64,000 bases of DNA, from positions 27,801-91,800 of the forward strand of contig SCPZ01000036.1 of NCBI GenBank assembly GCA_004299305.1, written 5' to 3'. Shown in pieces: positions 52,514 through 61,130 of the stretch; positions within the stretch are counted from its first letter, which is position 1; every line of letters starts with the position of its first letter. The notes below the pieces were generated by a model. The model was not told where the DNA came from. It worked only from the letters and a program-made list of their open reading frames with translations, and did not search any database. The position numbers were made by a program, and so were the translations under genes. The DNA is from Methylobacter sp. Lineage in GTDB: Bacteria; Pseudomonadota; Gammaproteobacteria; Methylococcales; Methylomonadaceae.

Positions 52514-53458
52514 ATGTTAATTAAAACAAAAACAAGCATCTTAAGCAGCGAAATCACCGATCGGGCGGTTTTTGAATCCCGACGGGAGTTTATCAAGGCG
52601 GCAACGCTGTTTTCGGCGGGGATTATGTTACCGAACCTTGGATATGCGGAAACGGGGAAATATGCCGATGTGCCGGTCGGGCCTTATTCGGCAAAGTTAG
52701 CGGTCACCGATCGTGAGGATGTCGCTAATTACACTAATTACTATGAGTTTTCCACCAATAAAAAAGATTCGACGGTTTTAGCCAGGGCCTTAAAAACCAA
52801 ACCGTGGACTGTGGAAGTTGCAGGCGAGGCGGAAAAGCCGGGTGTTTATAATCTGGAAGATATTCTAAAAGACAATCCCGTGCAGGAACGTATTTACCGG
52901 TTCCGCTGCGTGGAAGCCTGGTCTATGGTGGTGCCGTGGATAGGATTCCCGTTGGGTGACATGCTAAAACGCTTTAAGCCCAGCTCAAAAGCAAGGTTCG
53001 TCGAATTTACTACGCTTAATAACCCGGAAATCATGGTCGGTCAGGGTTCAGGCGGTTTAGATTGGCCTTATGTGGAAGGACTGCGAATCGATGAAGCGAT
53101 GCATCCGTTGACGATGATGGTGACCGGCATGTATGGAGACGAGCTGCCCAACCAGAATGGCGCGCCATTGCGCTTGATTGTGCCGTGGAAATACGGTTTC
53201 AAGAGCATTAAGGCGATTGTCAAAATACGTTTTAGCGAAACGATGCCGGAAACCGCGTGGCATAAAAGCGCTCCCGGCGAGTACGGTTTTTATGCCAATG
53301 TTAATCCTGAAGTGCCTCACCCGAGATGGAGCCAAAGCCGTGAGCGGGTGCTGGGCGGCAGTATTTTTACCCCGAAGCGCGATACGGAAAAGTTTAACGG
53401 CTATGGCGCGGAAGTGGCCGCGCTTTATTCCGATATGGATTTAAAGCAGTATTTTTAA
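52514..53458 (+). CDS. msrP: Protein-methionine-sulfoxide reductase catalytic subunit MsrP
   Basis: A protein of 314 residues from the ATG at 52514, with AAAGGAG 6 bases before it (a TTG two codons earlier is possible). The twin-Arg signal SRREFIKAATLFSAG near residue 24 sends the folded molybdenum enzyme to the periplasm. The molybdopterin ligand Cys is in YRFRCVEAWSMVVPW, and the family end HPRWSQSRERVLGG is present. It repairs oxidised Met in periplasmic proteins with electrons from MsrQ. The msrQ start shares a base with its stop. Confidence 0.95.
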   Translation: MLIKTKTSILSSEITDRAVFESRREFIKAATLFSAGIMLPNLGYAETGKYADVPVGPYSAKLAVTDREDVANYTNYYEFSTNKKDSTVLARALKTKPWTVEVAGEAEKPGVYNLEDILKDNPVQERIYRFRCVEAWSMVVPWIGFPLGDMLKRFKPSSKARFVEFTTLNNPEIMVGQGSGGLDWPYVEGLRIDEAMHPLTMMVTGMYGDELPNQNGAPLRLIVPWKYGFKSIKAIVKIRFSETMPETAWHKSAPGEYGFYANVNPEVPHPRWSQSRERVLGGSIFTPKRDTEKFNGYGAEVAALYSDMDLKQYF

Positions 53459-54075
53459 TGTTGCCCGGTAAAAAAGGCTGGGCGGCTATAAAAACCATGG
53501 TTTTTTTACTGAGTTTGACGCCTTTCGGCCTGCTGTTAAATGACGCGGTTAACGATCAATTAGGCGCTAATCCGATAGAAACCCTGCATTTTGGCTTTGG
53601 CGACTGGGCGTTGCGGTTTTTATGCATCGGTTTGGCGCTAACACCGATTAAAACAATAAGCAGACAGAATTGGCCGATACGCTTCAGGCGCATGATGGGT
53701 TTGTTTGCTTTCTTTTATGCCAGCCTGCATTTGTTGGTTTTTATCGTGCTGGATTTGTCGCTTTCCTGGACGGCATTTAAGGATGAGGTGCCGAAAAGTC
53801 CTTATATATTGATGGGCTTACTGACCTATTTACTGCTGGTTCCGCTGGCCGTAACCTCAACAAAAAAAATGCAGAAACGGTTGGGGCGAAACTGGATCAA
53901 TTTGCAGCGCTTGGTGTATGTAGCGGGGATAACGGCTCTGGTACATTATTTTTGGTTGGTAAAAAAAGATTACACCGAGCCGTTGATTTATGCTGTGGTG
54001 ATAGGCGTTTTATTAGGGATACGCATCGTTGTTTATTGCAGGAAGAAGGTGAACTTTCTGAACCTTGAACCTTGA
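53458..54075 (+). CDS. msrQ: Haem-binding membrane subunit MsrQ
   Basis: A protein of 205 residues with about six membrane helices. GANPIETLHFGFGDWALRFL has the His of the haem-ligand helix, RRMMGLFAFFYASLHLLVF the second, and NWINLQRLVYVAGITALVHYFWLVK the third. It passes electrons from the quinone pool or flavin reductase to MsrP. It overlaps msrP by one base. Its last codons and stop lie inside a five-fold heptamer repeat, so the C-terminus NLEP is encoded by repeat DNA. Confidence 0.95.
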   Translation: MLPGKKGWAAIKTMVFLLSLTPFGLLLNDAVNDQLGANPIETLHFGFGDWALRFLCIGLALTPIKTISRQNWPIRFRRMMGLFAFFYASLHLLVFIVLDLSLSWTAFKDEVPKSPYILMGLLTYLLLVPLAVTSTKKMQKRLGRNWINLQRLVYVAGITALVHYFWLVKKDYTEPLIYAVVIGVLLGIRIVVYCRKKVNFLNLEP

Positions 54076-54093
54076 ACCTTGAACCTTGAACCT
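54059..54093. repeat. Five tandem TGAACCT heptamers at the msrQ 3' end
   Basis: Five perfect copies lie at 54059-54093, spanning the msrQ stop and reaching the stop of the convergent acylphosphatase gene. Because 7 is not a multiple of 3, gain or loss of units could change the C-terminus of MsrQ. Confidence 0.85.
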
Positions 54094-54365
54094 TATTTTA
54101 TTTCAAAAGATGTTAACGCTTCATCATGTTCAAGTTCGGTAACTTCCACATGATCGACTCGGGCGGTTATAGGGCCTTTGTGGCACCATTTGATGAATTT
54201 TTCAATGGCCATGCTGTCCGCCTCGGCGATAATTTCAACCCGGCCATCCTGGAGGTTTTTGGCGCTGCCTTTTATGCCGAAATGTTTGGCTTTGTTCTGG
54301 GTGAACAGGCGAAAGTAAACGCCTTGAACTCGACCGGAAACCAGGATTTTAACTTTACGTGTCAC
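54093..54365 (-). CDS. acyP: Acylphosphatase
   Basis: A protein of 90 residues from a GTG at 54365, chosen because GGAG is 9 bases upstream and GTGA overlaps the rlmL stop; a TTG at 54383 is the alternative. VSGRVQGVYFR holds the catalytic Arg and the substrate cradle, and GSAKNLQDGRVEI the catalytic Asn. It hydrolyses acyl phosphates in the cytoplasm. It is translationally coupled to rlmL. Confidence 0.93.
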   Translation of the reverse strand: MTRKVKILVSGRVQGVYFRLFTQNKAKHFGIKGSAKNLQDGRVEIIAEADSMAIEKFIKWCHKGPITARVDHVEVTELEHDEALTSFEIK

Positions 54366-56728
54366 TCTTGAATTCTCCAGCAATAATGGATTTTTGGGTT
54401 GCGGGCAAAATCTTCCGGGACGGTTGCCGCGCTGATGTCTTCTACAATTAAATCGGACAAGGCTTGCTTGTCGATTTTAAAGCGCCTGAAATTAGTGGAG
54501 AAGTATAGGATACCTCCCGGCGACAGCAAGGAAATTGCGTTATTAATCAGTTGCACATGGTCGGCTTGTATATCGAACACGGCGTCCATCCGTTTCGAAT
54601 TGGAAAAAGTCGGTGGATCGAGAAAGATTAGGTCGTAGTGCCGGTTAGCCAGCTCAGCTTCTGCCGCTAGCCATTCCAGGCAATCGGCTTGTATAAACTC
54701 ATGCGCCCCTTGGTTGGCATTCAGCGCCATGTTCTTTTTTGCCCAGCTGATGTAAGTATTGGACATGTCGACGGTCGTTGTTGACTTGGCGCCGCCCATT
54801 GCCGCGTGGACTGTCGCGCTGCCGGTGTAGGCAAACAGGTTTAAAAAGCTTTTATCTTTGGCTTGTTGTTGAATCAATAGGCGTATAGGCCGGTGATCGA
54901 GGAATAATCCTGTGTCCAGGTAATCTTCGAAATTCACCAGTAATTTACAACCGCCTTCTTCGATGATGTGGAAACGCCCTTGATCACCATGTTTTTCGTA
55001 TTGATCGGTGCTTTTTTGCTTGCGGCGAATTTTCAGGAAAACCTGGTCGCTATTGACACCGAGTACGCGGGGTATTTCGGCCAGTAGTCCGGCTAGCCGT
55101 TGATCGGCTTTGTGTTGGTCGATGCTTTTGGGCGGTTCGTATTCCTGCACGTTGACCCAGGTTTGATCGCCTACAGGGATGTAGGCGAGGGGCGTGAGCT
55201 GGGAGCGGCAAGCTTCTCCCTGATAAATATCGACTGCGACTGCGTATTCCGGCAAATCGGCATCGTAGACCCGATAACAGGTGATGCGATTTTGCTTGGC
55301 CCAGTTGGATAGTTTTTTCAGGTTCTTTTTGAGCCGATTGGCAAACATCTCGGCTCCCAGCTCGCTTGTATATGCGGTTGACTTAAGGGGGGGCGCTCCT
55401 TCTCCCTCTGGAGAGGGCTTTATACTGCTTAAGTCGTCAGTAGCTTTCGATTGAGGGGTAGGGCGGCTCTCGGGCGCTTGAGCAATCCGCTGTTCATGAG
55501 CTTTGCTGATCTCGGTCACCTGGGCAATACGTTCTTGCTGGCTTTTGGCTTTGGGGATGAAGAAATTGCGTTCTTCAATATCCATCCGCAACAGTTTGCA
55601 TTCAAGCGCGCCGTTGAACAGGGTAATCGGCTTTTGCGAGCGGATGCCTAAGCGAAAGCCCAGTTCCGGGTTGCTGATGATCATCGCGGCTTTCCAGCCG
55701 CTAAAATGCGCCTTGAGTGTGTTGCCGAATTTTTTGTATAACTCGGCGGTTTCCTGTTCGTCGCCCAAACGTTCGCCATAAGGTGGGTTGCAGATTAGCA
55801 GGCCGGGTTTCCAGCTTTCGGCGGGTTCCGCATCTTCAATATCGCGGCGTTCGACATGGATTTTGTTTTGCAGCCCGGCGTTGGCGATATGCGCCAAGGC
55901 GGTGTTGACGGTATGGCGATTTTGATCGAAGCCTACGATAACCGGCAGTTTTTCCAGGCCGATTTTCTTACGTTGTTCGGCTTCAGCGCGTAATTTTTTC
56001 CAGCACTGGGCGTCGTGTTTTTTCCAGCCGCTAAAGCCGAAATAGTCGCGCAATAAACCGGGGGCGTAATCGGCGGCGATCATCGCGCCTTCCAATAATA
56101 GCGTTCCCGAGCCGCACATCGGGTCGATTAATGAGCCCTGTTGCTTAGCGATTTGCGGCCAGCCGCTACGCAGCAACATCGCGGCAGCCAGGTTTTCCTT
56201 CATCGGGGCTTTGATGCTGACATCCCGGTAACCGCGCCGATGCAGGCTTTCGCCGGAAAGATCCAGGCTGAGCTGGGCGGTTTCGCCGTTCAAATAAACG
56301 TTGATGCGGATATTGGGTTGTTCGGTATTGATGCTGGGCCGGGTTTGAAACTTTGTCCGCATCTGGTCGACGATGGCGTCTTTAACTTTTAATGCGCCAA
56401 AGTGGGTATTGTTAATCGCCTCGGAGTTTTTAGCGCTAAATGAGACCGCAAAGCTGTCTTCAGGGTTAATGTGCTCGGACCAGTCGATTTTTTGTACGCC
56501 GTTGTAAAGGTCTTCCTGAGTTTTTACTTCGAAAGAACTCAGCACCAGTAAAATACGATTTGCGGTTCTTGACCACAGGCAGGCTCGATAGGCTGTCTCC
56601 AGGTCTCCTTGGAATGCGACGCCGGCCAGAGTGGCTTTGATGTTATTTACGCCTAGCGCCCGGAGTTCATCGGTAAGGATGGTTTCCATCGCTTTGGGTG
56701 TTGTCGCAAAGAGTTGATAGGTGGGCAT
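54362..56728 (-). CDS. rlmL: Bifunctional 23S rRNA methyltransferase RlmL (RlmKL)
   Basis: A protein of 788 residues (E. coli has 702). The N-terminal THUMP domain (about 45-155) is followed by the first Rossmann methyltransferase, with DPMCGSGTLLLEGA and NPPYGERLG, which methylates G2445. The second methyltransferase, with LNLFAYTGSATVHAAMGGA and FLDPPTFSNSKR, modifies G2069. Between them, after FFIPKAKSQQERIAQ, there are about 55 to 65 extra linker residues, part of which (SSIKPSPEGEGAPPL) is encoded by a palindromic repeat at 55380-55435. The catalytic motifs are intact. Confidence 0.95.
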   Translation of the reverse strand: MPTYQLFATTPKAMETILTDELRALGVNNIKATLAGVAFQGDLETAYRACLWSRTANRILLVLSSFEVKTQEDLYNGVQKIDWSEHINPEDSFAVSFSAKNSEAINNTHFGALKVKDAIVDQMRTKFQTRPSINTEQPNIRINVYLNGETAQLSLDLSGESLHRRGYRDVSIKAPMKENLAAAMLLRSGWPQIAKQQGSLIDPMCGSGTLLLEGAMIAADYAPGLLRDYFGFSGWKKHDAQCWKKLRAEAEQRKKIGLEKLPVIVGFDQNRHTVNTALAHIANAGLQNKIHVERRDIEDAEPAESWKPGLLICNPPYGERLGDEQETAELYKKFGNTLKAHFSGWKAAMIISNPELGFRLGIRSQKPITLFNGALECKLLRMDIEERNFFIPKAKSQQERIAQVTEISKAHEQRIAQAPESRPTPQSKATDDLSSIKPSPEGEGAPPLKSTAYTSELGAEMFANRLKKNLKKLSNWAKQNRITCYRVYDADLPEYAVAVDIYQGEACRSQLTPLAYIPVGDQTWVNVQEYEPPKSIDQHKADQRLAGLLAEIPRVLGVNSDQVFLKIRRKQKSTDQYEKHGDQGRFHIIEEGGCKLLVNFEDYLDTGLFLDHRPIRLLIQQQAKDKSFLNLFAYTGSATVHAAMGGAKSTTTVDMSNTYISWAKKNMALNANQGAHEFIQADCLEWLAAEAELANRHYDLIFLDPPTFSNSKRMDAVFDIQADHVQLINNAISLLSPGGILYFSTNFRRFKIDKQALSDLIVEDISAATVPEDFARNPKIHYCWRIQE
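55380..55435. repeat. Palindromic mini-element inside the rlmL linker
   Basis: Inverted arms GACTTAAG (55380-55387) and CTTAAGTC (55428-55435) enclose a hairpin CCCTCT/AGAGGG (55404-55417). The reading frame passes through on the minus strand without a stop. Confidence 0.65.
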
Positions 56729-56755
56729 AAGGACTTAGGGGAAAGGTTCAAGGCG

Positions 56756-56824
56756 AAAGGTGCAAGGCGGAAAAAGCGAAAGGCACAAGACCTGCTGTCC
56801 TTGTGCCTTTCGCCTTGCACCTTT
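56756..56824. repeat. Long hairpin between the FKBP gene and rlmL
   Basis: AAAGGTGCAAG (56756-56766) pairs with 56814-56824 and GCGAAAGGCACAAG (56776-56789) with 56800-56813 around a 10-base loop, with a 9-base bulge on one side. It could end or stabilise the FKBP transcript. Confidence 0.7.
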
Positions 56825-56834
56825 AACGTGCTTT

Positions 56835-57317
56835 TTACTGGATTTTGATTAACTCAACATCAAAAATCAATGCGGCATTCGGGCCGATTGCGCGGCCAGC
56901 GCCTTGTTCGCCATAAGCGAGTTCTGACGGAATGTAAAAGCGGTATTTGGCGCCTTCTTTCATTAACTGTACGCCTTCAGTCCATCCGGCGATGACCCTG
57001 TTTAGCGGGAATGTGGCGGGTTCGCCCCGGCTGTAAGAACTGTCAAACTCTTCACCGTCAATAGTTGTACCTTTGTAATGTACGGTAACATTATCGGTAG
57101 CTGAAGGTGATGCGCTACCTGTTCCAGGCGTTAACACTTCGTATTGCAAGCCGCTTGCGGTTGTTACTATGTTAGGTTTTTTAGCGTTTTCTGCAAGAAA
57201 GGCTGTTCCTGCGGCTTTATTTTCTGCTGGGGTGGTGGCGTTGGCCATTGAGAACATGGTAAATCCTATAAGAAGAACGGTGACGATTGAAAGAACTTGA
57301 GTTTGAATTTTTCTCAC
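56835..57317 (-). CDS. FKBP-type peptidyl-prolyl isomerase, exported
   Basis: A protein of 160 residues. The signal peptide ends about residue 27 (SMANATTPA). A short Mip-like linker (AGTAFLAENAKK) precedes the FKBP domain (about 50-160), with VTVHYKGTTIDGEEFDSSY, PLNRVIAGWTEGVQLM and IPSELAYGEQGAG, the residues that line the proline pocket. It catalyses prolyl isomerisation in the periplasm. The gene has its own hairpin downstream and is separated from rlmL by 106 bases. Confidence 0.93.
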   Translation of the reverse strand: MRKIQTQVLSIVTVLLIGFTMFSMANATTPAENKAAGTAFLAENAKKPNIVTTASGLQYEVLTPGTGSASPSATDNVTVHYKGTTIDGEEFDSSYSRGEPATFPLNRVIAGWTEGVQLMKEGAKYRFYIPSELAYGEQGAGRAIGPNAALIFDVELIKIQ

Positions 57318-57356
57318 GACTTATCCTTTGTTATTAATAGAAGGAGCGGTAGTTTA

Positions 57357-57953
57357 TCAAAAAAACCAGCCTTTGTTTTCTAAATCATGTTGGCATTCGC
57401 TTAATTGGCGTTGAAATAGTTTCGCCCGCTTGGCCACTTTGTCAGCAATCTGGACTAATCCTGCTTTTTGCAAATAGCTTTTGTGTTGATAGCCGCTGTG
57501 TCCTTCGTGGTAGGCGAGGTATAAATCTTTGGTATTTAGTTTCGATATGCCTAAGCGGTTGTAGCTGATGTTGCAGTACCAGCCGATAAAATCAATGGCA
57601 TCGGTAAATTCATCGCGATCAGCTCCCCAGCTGCCTGCCTTGGCCTGATAATCATCCCAGGTTTCATCTTTGGCTTGGGCATAGCCGTAGGCGCTGCTGG
57701 CCCTGGGTAGGGGAATGATTCCCAGCAACCAAGAGCGTGGCGGCTCAGCATCCGCGACAAAGTGCGACTCCTGATGCATGATCGCCATTTGAACTGGGAT
57801 AGGTATGCCCCATTTGTTAAATGAGTTTTTAGCGTCATCATACCAACCGTCTTTTTCCCTAAAAGTGGAGCAGATATTGTCAGTGTTTTTAGGCGGGAGT
57901 GTCGTGCAGGCCGGGAGATAGAGTAACAATAACAGGATTAATGGTTTGTTCAT
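57357..57953 (-). CDS. Lytic transglycosylase-like lipoprotein (SLT fold)
   Basis: A protein of 198 residues from the ATG at 57953, giving a lipoprotein signal with LPACTTL; an upstream in-frame ATG adds 14 residues that spoil the signal. QMAIMHQESHFVA contains the catalytic Glu of the SLT fold, and SSAYGYAQAKDETWDDYQ is the matching second motif. It should cut peptidoglycan glycan strands near the outer membrane. The EtgA-like end is short. It lies 39 bases before the FKBP gene in the same direction. Confidence 0.8.
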   Translation of the reverse strand: MNKPLILLLLLYLPACTTLPPKNTDNICSTFREKDGWYDDAKNSFNKWGIPIPVQMAIMHQESHFVADAEPPRSWLLGIIPLPRASSAYGYAQAKDETWDDYQAKAGSWGADRDEFTDAIDFIGWYCNISYNRLGISKLNTKDLYLAYHEGHSGYQHKSYLQKAGLVQIADKVAKRAKLFQRQLSECQHDLENKGWFF

Positions 57954-58148
57954 TCGGGTGGGTTGTGTAGATAGTGCTGCGATCCTGTTCGGCAAGGTTC
58001 TTCCGAAGGTAGCTGAAAGGGTTCTGGACAGGAAAATAATTGTAACAGAATGAAAAAAATACTGTTATAGACACTATAATTGCAGCGGATAGCCTTGTAC
58101 AGTGTATTTGAACAGCCAGATAAACGGATAATCAGAGAGGAAAGTTAG

Positions 58149-58766
58149 ATGAATTTAGATTTAAACCGGCCTTATCGAAAAAAGTTAATGACGCAGGGTC
58201 TGATTTATATGGGGGAGGAAGAGCATGAAATCACCCTTAAAGATCTTTCGTTAACCGGTGTGCTTGCTGAATTAAAGCCCGATCATGCAAGTCTGGGGAT
58301 CAAAGATATTTTCAATATGCTGTCGGCATCAACGACGATAGACTTGTATATTCCGGAAATGCGCTTAGCCGGTGAAGCCGAGGTGGTTAGGGTCGATATG
58401 CTTAGTGATCATATATTGCTTGCACTGGAGTTTAGAAACATGGTTTACGATGTTGATAATCAGCTGCACAAGAGAAAAGTATATAGAAAAAACATGTCGG
58501 CCCCAGGCAAAATCCTGTTAAATGGTGTATATCACGAGTTTACTACCGTCAATGTTTCGGTGGACGGGTTGATGATTAATTTGGCCGAATCCATAGCTGT
58601 CGAGGCGGGTGAGATAACCGTGTTTGAATTTGAGCGTCTGGGCTTGGAAGGTGAGATAAAAGTGATGTGGTCTGAGCGTACCGCCGATTCTGGAACATTG
58701 CTCGGCTTGCAATATATGCATATGGAAAAAACTGCTATTAAGGGGATTCCTCGTTTTGAGCGCTAA
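58149..58766 (+). CDS. Tandem PilZ-domain protein
   Basis: A protein of 205 residues. The first half begins RPYRKKLMTQGLIYMG followed by LKDLSLTGVLAEL, and the second KRKVYRKNMSAPGKILLNG with VNVSVDGLMINL. Both match the PilZ R-x3-R...(D/N)-x-S-x2-G arrangement for binding cyclic di-GMP, although the second R-x3-R is less regular. The protein has no other domain and would act by protein contact. AGAGAGG lies 6-12 bases before the ATG. No cyclase for c-di-GMP is in the window. Confidence 0.8.
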   Translation: MNLDLNRPYRKKLMTQGLIYMGEEEHEITLKDLSLTGVLAELKPDHASLGIKDIFNMLSASTTIDLYIPEMRLAGEAEVVRVDMLSDHILLALEFRNMVYDVDNQLHKRKVYRKNMSAPGKILLNGVYHEFTTVNVSVDGLMINLAESIAVEAGEITVFEFERLGLEGEIKVMWSERTADSGTLLGLQYMHMEKTAIKGIPRFER

Positions 58767-58821
58767 CCGATTGAAAGAAATAAACGGTCAAATTTTTAAA
58801 ATCTACTGAAGGGAAGGGTAT

Positions 58822-59322
58822 ATGAAAAAATCTCATAATTGTAATTTGGGTTTGTTCCTGTTTGCTGTGTGTTTATCCGCAACAGCCCAGGCGGAAACCA
58901 AATCTACAGAAGGCGCGGTAAAACCTATTCATGGTGAATACATAGACTGGCGCTTGTTAGGTGTTTCGCATAGGGAAGATAAAAAAACCTTGCGGGCTAT
59001 TTTAGGTAACGATACCGCTATTGCTGCAGCGCGAATAGACCAGACTAAGCCTTGGCCGGATGGTTCGATTTTAGCTAAAGTGGTGTGGAAAGAAAGTACG
59101 CATCCTAGTTGGCCGCAAGCCATTATTCCCGGTGAGTTTGCTTCTGCTGAGGCGATGGTTAAGGATAGTGCAAAGTATGCCAATACCGGCGGTTGGGGGT
59201 TTGGGCATTGGGAAGCCGGAAAGCTGGTCATGCATGAAGATGCTAAAGCTAAGGAATGTTTCGCTTGTCATATGCCAATGAAATATAACGATTATGTTTA
59301 TACTTTTAGCGTTTTAAAGTAA
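58822..59322 (+). CDS. Cytochrome P460-family c-type haem protein
   Basis: A protein of 166 residues. The signal peptide ends ATAQAETK (about residue 25). HGEYIDWRLLGVSHREDKKT, LRAILGNDTAIAAAR and WPDGSILAKVVWKE, and then GWGFGHWEAGK, are the pattern of the P460/c'-beta fold. A single CFACH (haem c) motif is near the end, at about residues 146-150. In P460 a Lys crosslinks the haem and the protein oxidises hydroxylamine; c'-beta binds NO. K87 in LAKVVWK is the candidate crosslinking residue but I cannot confirm it. The protein is periplasmic, and common in methanotrophs and ammonia oxidisers. Confidence 0.85.
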   Translation: MKKSHNCNLGLFLFAVCLSATAQAETKSTEGAVKPIHGEYIDWRLLGVSHREDKKTLRAILGNDTAIAAARIDQTKPWPDGSILAKVVWKESTHPSWPQAIIPGEFASAEAMVKDSAKYANTGGWGFGHWEAGKLVMHEDAKAKECFACHMPMKYNDYVYTFSVLK

Positions 59323-59668
59323 ATATTGCCGCTATCAAATAAGCTCTAATAGACTGGCGCTTGTGTCGATCTATTAGAGTTGGTCAAAACGCAAGGAAAA
59401 GTACGGGGATTTTGCGTAAGTTTTCTTGTTCATGTATTTAAATTTCCCTGGTTTTTGCCGTTGCTCGGGAGTCATGTCTGTTCTTGAGCATTCGACTGGA
59501 ATCATATTAGGGTTATGTGTACCTGTTTCAATTACTACTGATCCTGTCGTTAGTTTGCCTTGTTATAGCTGTTTTATTCCCCAAAAATAAAATCATAACT
59601 ATCTGATATAATTAAACTTAAAAGTCATGAAACAGGGTTGGTGTTTTTAATTTTATTGGTATAAGAAA
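59323..59668. other. 346-base intergenic stretch with one hairpin
   Basis: CTCTAATAGA (59344-59353) pairs fully with TCTATTAGAG (59370-59379), 22 bases after the P460 stop; it is probably a terminator or stabiliser, though it lacks a T-run. I see nothing else. Confidence 0.45.
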
Positions 59669-60163
59669 TTGAATAATAAAGAAAAAATAAAGGTTCTTTT
59701 TGTTTGTATGGGCAATATTTGTCGATCGCCTACGGCTGAAGGCGTGTTTGCAAAACTGGTTAAGACGCATAATTTGGAAGCGCATTTTACTATCGATTCA
59801 GCCGGTACTCATGCCTACCATATCGGCAATGAACCGGACTTGCGTTCGCAAGCGGCCGCCCTTGAACGAGGCATTGATTTATCTAATTTGCGGGCCAGAA
59901 AAGTTGTTTACGGGGATTTTGAGGATTTCGATTATGTGCTGGCAATGGACGATGAAAATCATTCAATACTAATCAGTGCCTGTCCTGAGCAATATAAATC
60001 CAAGATCAAATATTTTCTTGATTATGCGCCGCATCTAAATGAGCGTCAGGTGCCCGATCCGTACTACGGCGGCCAATACGGTTTTGAGAGGGTGCTGGAT
60101 ATGATAGAAGAAGCTTCCGCAGGTTTTTTAAAAGCTTTGCGGGAATCCGGTCGCATAAAATGA
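59669..60163 (+). CDS. Low-molecular-weight protein-tyrosine phosphatase
   Basis: A protein of 164 residues from a TTG at 59669; no ATG upstream is in frame before a stop. VLFVCMGNICRSPTAEG holds the C(X)5R loop (C13, R19), and VPDPYYGGQYGFERV the general-acid Asp. It dephosphorylates tyrosine residues in the cytoplasm. No exopolysaccharide or tyrosine-kinase genes are near, so it may have a housekeeping role. The next gene follows 10 bases later. Confidence 0.95.
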   Translation: MNNKEKIKVLFVCMGNICRSPTAEGVFAKLVKTHNLEAHFTIDSAGTHAYHIGNEPDLRSQAAALERGIDLSNLRARKVVYGDFEDFDYVLAMDDENHSILISACPEQYKSKIKYFLDYAPHLNERQVPDPYYGGQYGFERVLDMIEEASAGFLKALRESGRIK

Positions 60164-60173
60164 GGGTGATGAC

Positions 60174-60893
60174 ATGGCAATAGTATCGAATACCGTAGTT
60201 TACCTGGATGGCAATGTGGTTTTGGAGGCTTTTTTTGCATTTGATGATGCGATTACAGGCCGCAGGCCGGCGGTTTTAATTAATCATACTTGGGTCGGCC
60301 GGGATGATTTTGTTGCCGAGAAAGCCAAAAAACTCGCCGCTTTGGGCTATGTCGGTTTTGCGGTGGATATGTATGGCAAGGGCGTTTTAGGTTCAGGCCC
60401 TGAAGAAAATATGAAGCTCATGCAGCCTTTTATGGCTGATCGGGCCATGCTGCAACAGCGCATGAAAGCGGCTTTAGCGGCGGTGAAATTGATGCCTTGG
60501 GTTGATGACAGCAAAATAGCCTCAATCGGGTTTTGTTTTGGCGGTTTGTGTGCGCTTGATCTGGCCAGGACCGGAGCGGATATTAAAGGCGTGGTCAGCT
60601 TTCATGGTTTATTGGCTGCGCCCGGTAATACGCAGGGTAATGCCATCAAGGCGAAAATCTTGGCTTTGCATGGCCGGGATGATCCGTTGGTTCCGACTGA
60701 GCAAGTGCTGGCCTTTGAGCAGGAAATGACTGAGGCAGGCGCAGACTGGCAGCTGCATAGTTACGGCCATACCCTGCATGGGTTCACTAATCCATTAGCC
60801 AATGATCCGGCATTCGGCGCTGTTTACCATCCCGACGCAGACCGGCGTTCATGGATAGCGATGCAAAACTTTTTGGCGGAAATATTTGCCTGA
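60174..60893 (+). CDS. Dienelactone hydrolase family protein
   Basis: A protein of 239 residues, an alpha/beta hydrolase. The nucleophile is C121 in IGFCFGGLCAL, with D169 or D170 in LALHGRDDPLVP and H202 in YGHTLHGFTNP. An early INHTWVGRDDF supplies the Glu-less oxyanion side. The family opens lactones such as dienelactone, but most such proteins in non-degraders have unknown substrates. It is 10 bases behind the tyrosine phosphatase gene, probably co-transcribed. Confidence 0.9.
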   Translation: MAIVSNTVVYLDGNVVLEAFFAFDDAITGRRPAVLINHTWVGRDDFVAEKAKKLAALGYVGFAVDMYGKGVLGSGPEENMKLMQPFMADRAMLQQRMKAALAAVKLMPWVDDSKIASIGFCFGGLCALDLARTGADIKGVVSFHGLLAAPGNTQGNAIKAKILALHGRDDPLVPTEQVLAFEQEMTEAGADWQLHSYGHTLHGFTNPLANDPAFGAVYHPDADRRSWIAMQNFLAEIFA

Positions 60894-60975
60894 TAATAAA
60901 TAGCCGATGAGCAAAACCTAAGGTCGATAAATACGGGCTTTGTTCGTCTGAGTTATCTTGATGGCACTATCGGCT

Positions 60976-61004
60976 TCGACACTATTGAGACAATTTGTTA
61001 TACT
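60976..61004 (+). promoter_or_regulatory. Probable sigma-70 promoter of gyrA
   Basis: TCGACA (60976-60981, 5 of 6 to consensus) and TATACT (60999-61004, 5 of 6) are 17 bases apart, about 126 bases before the gyrA ATG. The long leader leaves room for supercoiling control at the -10 region as in other gyr promoters. Confidence 0.55.
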
Positions 61005-61130
61005 TCCGGGCTGTGTTCTTGTCATGTAGTCGCACTTAAAATAAAGAAAATCAGGAATTAAAGTGTGTTTGCACTTAGTCACGAAACCATGCCGATATGT
61101 ATTAACGGCACATTGTGTATATAGGGATCA

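Noticed and set aside
54059..54093. Possible origin-type iterons from five direct heptamers
   Set aside because: There is no replication gene or DnaA box nearby, and the array lies at the 3' ends of two convergent genes.
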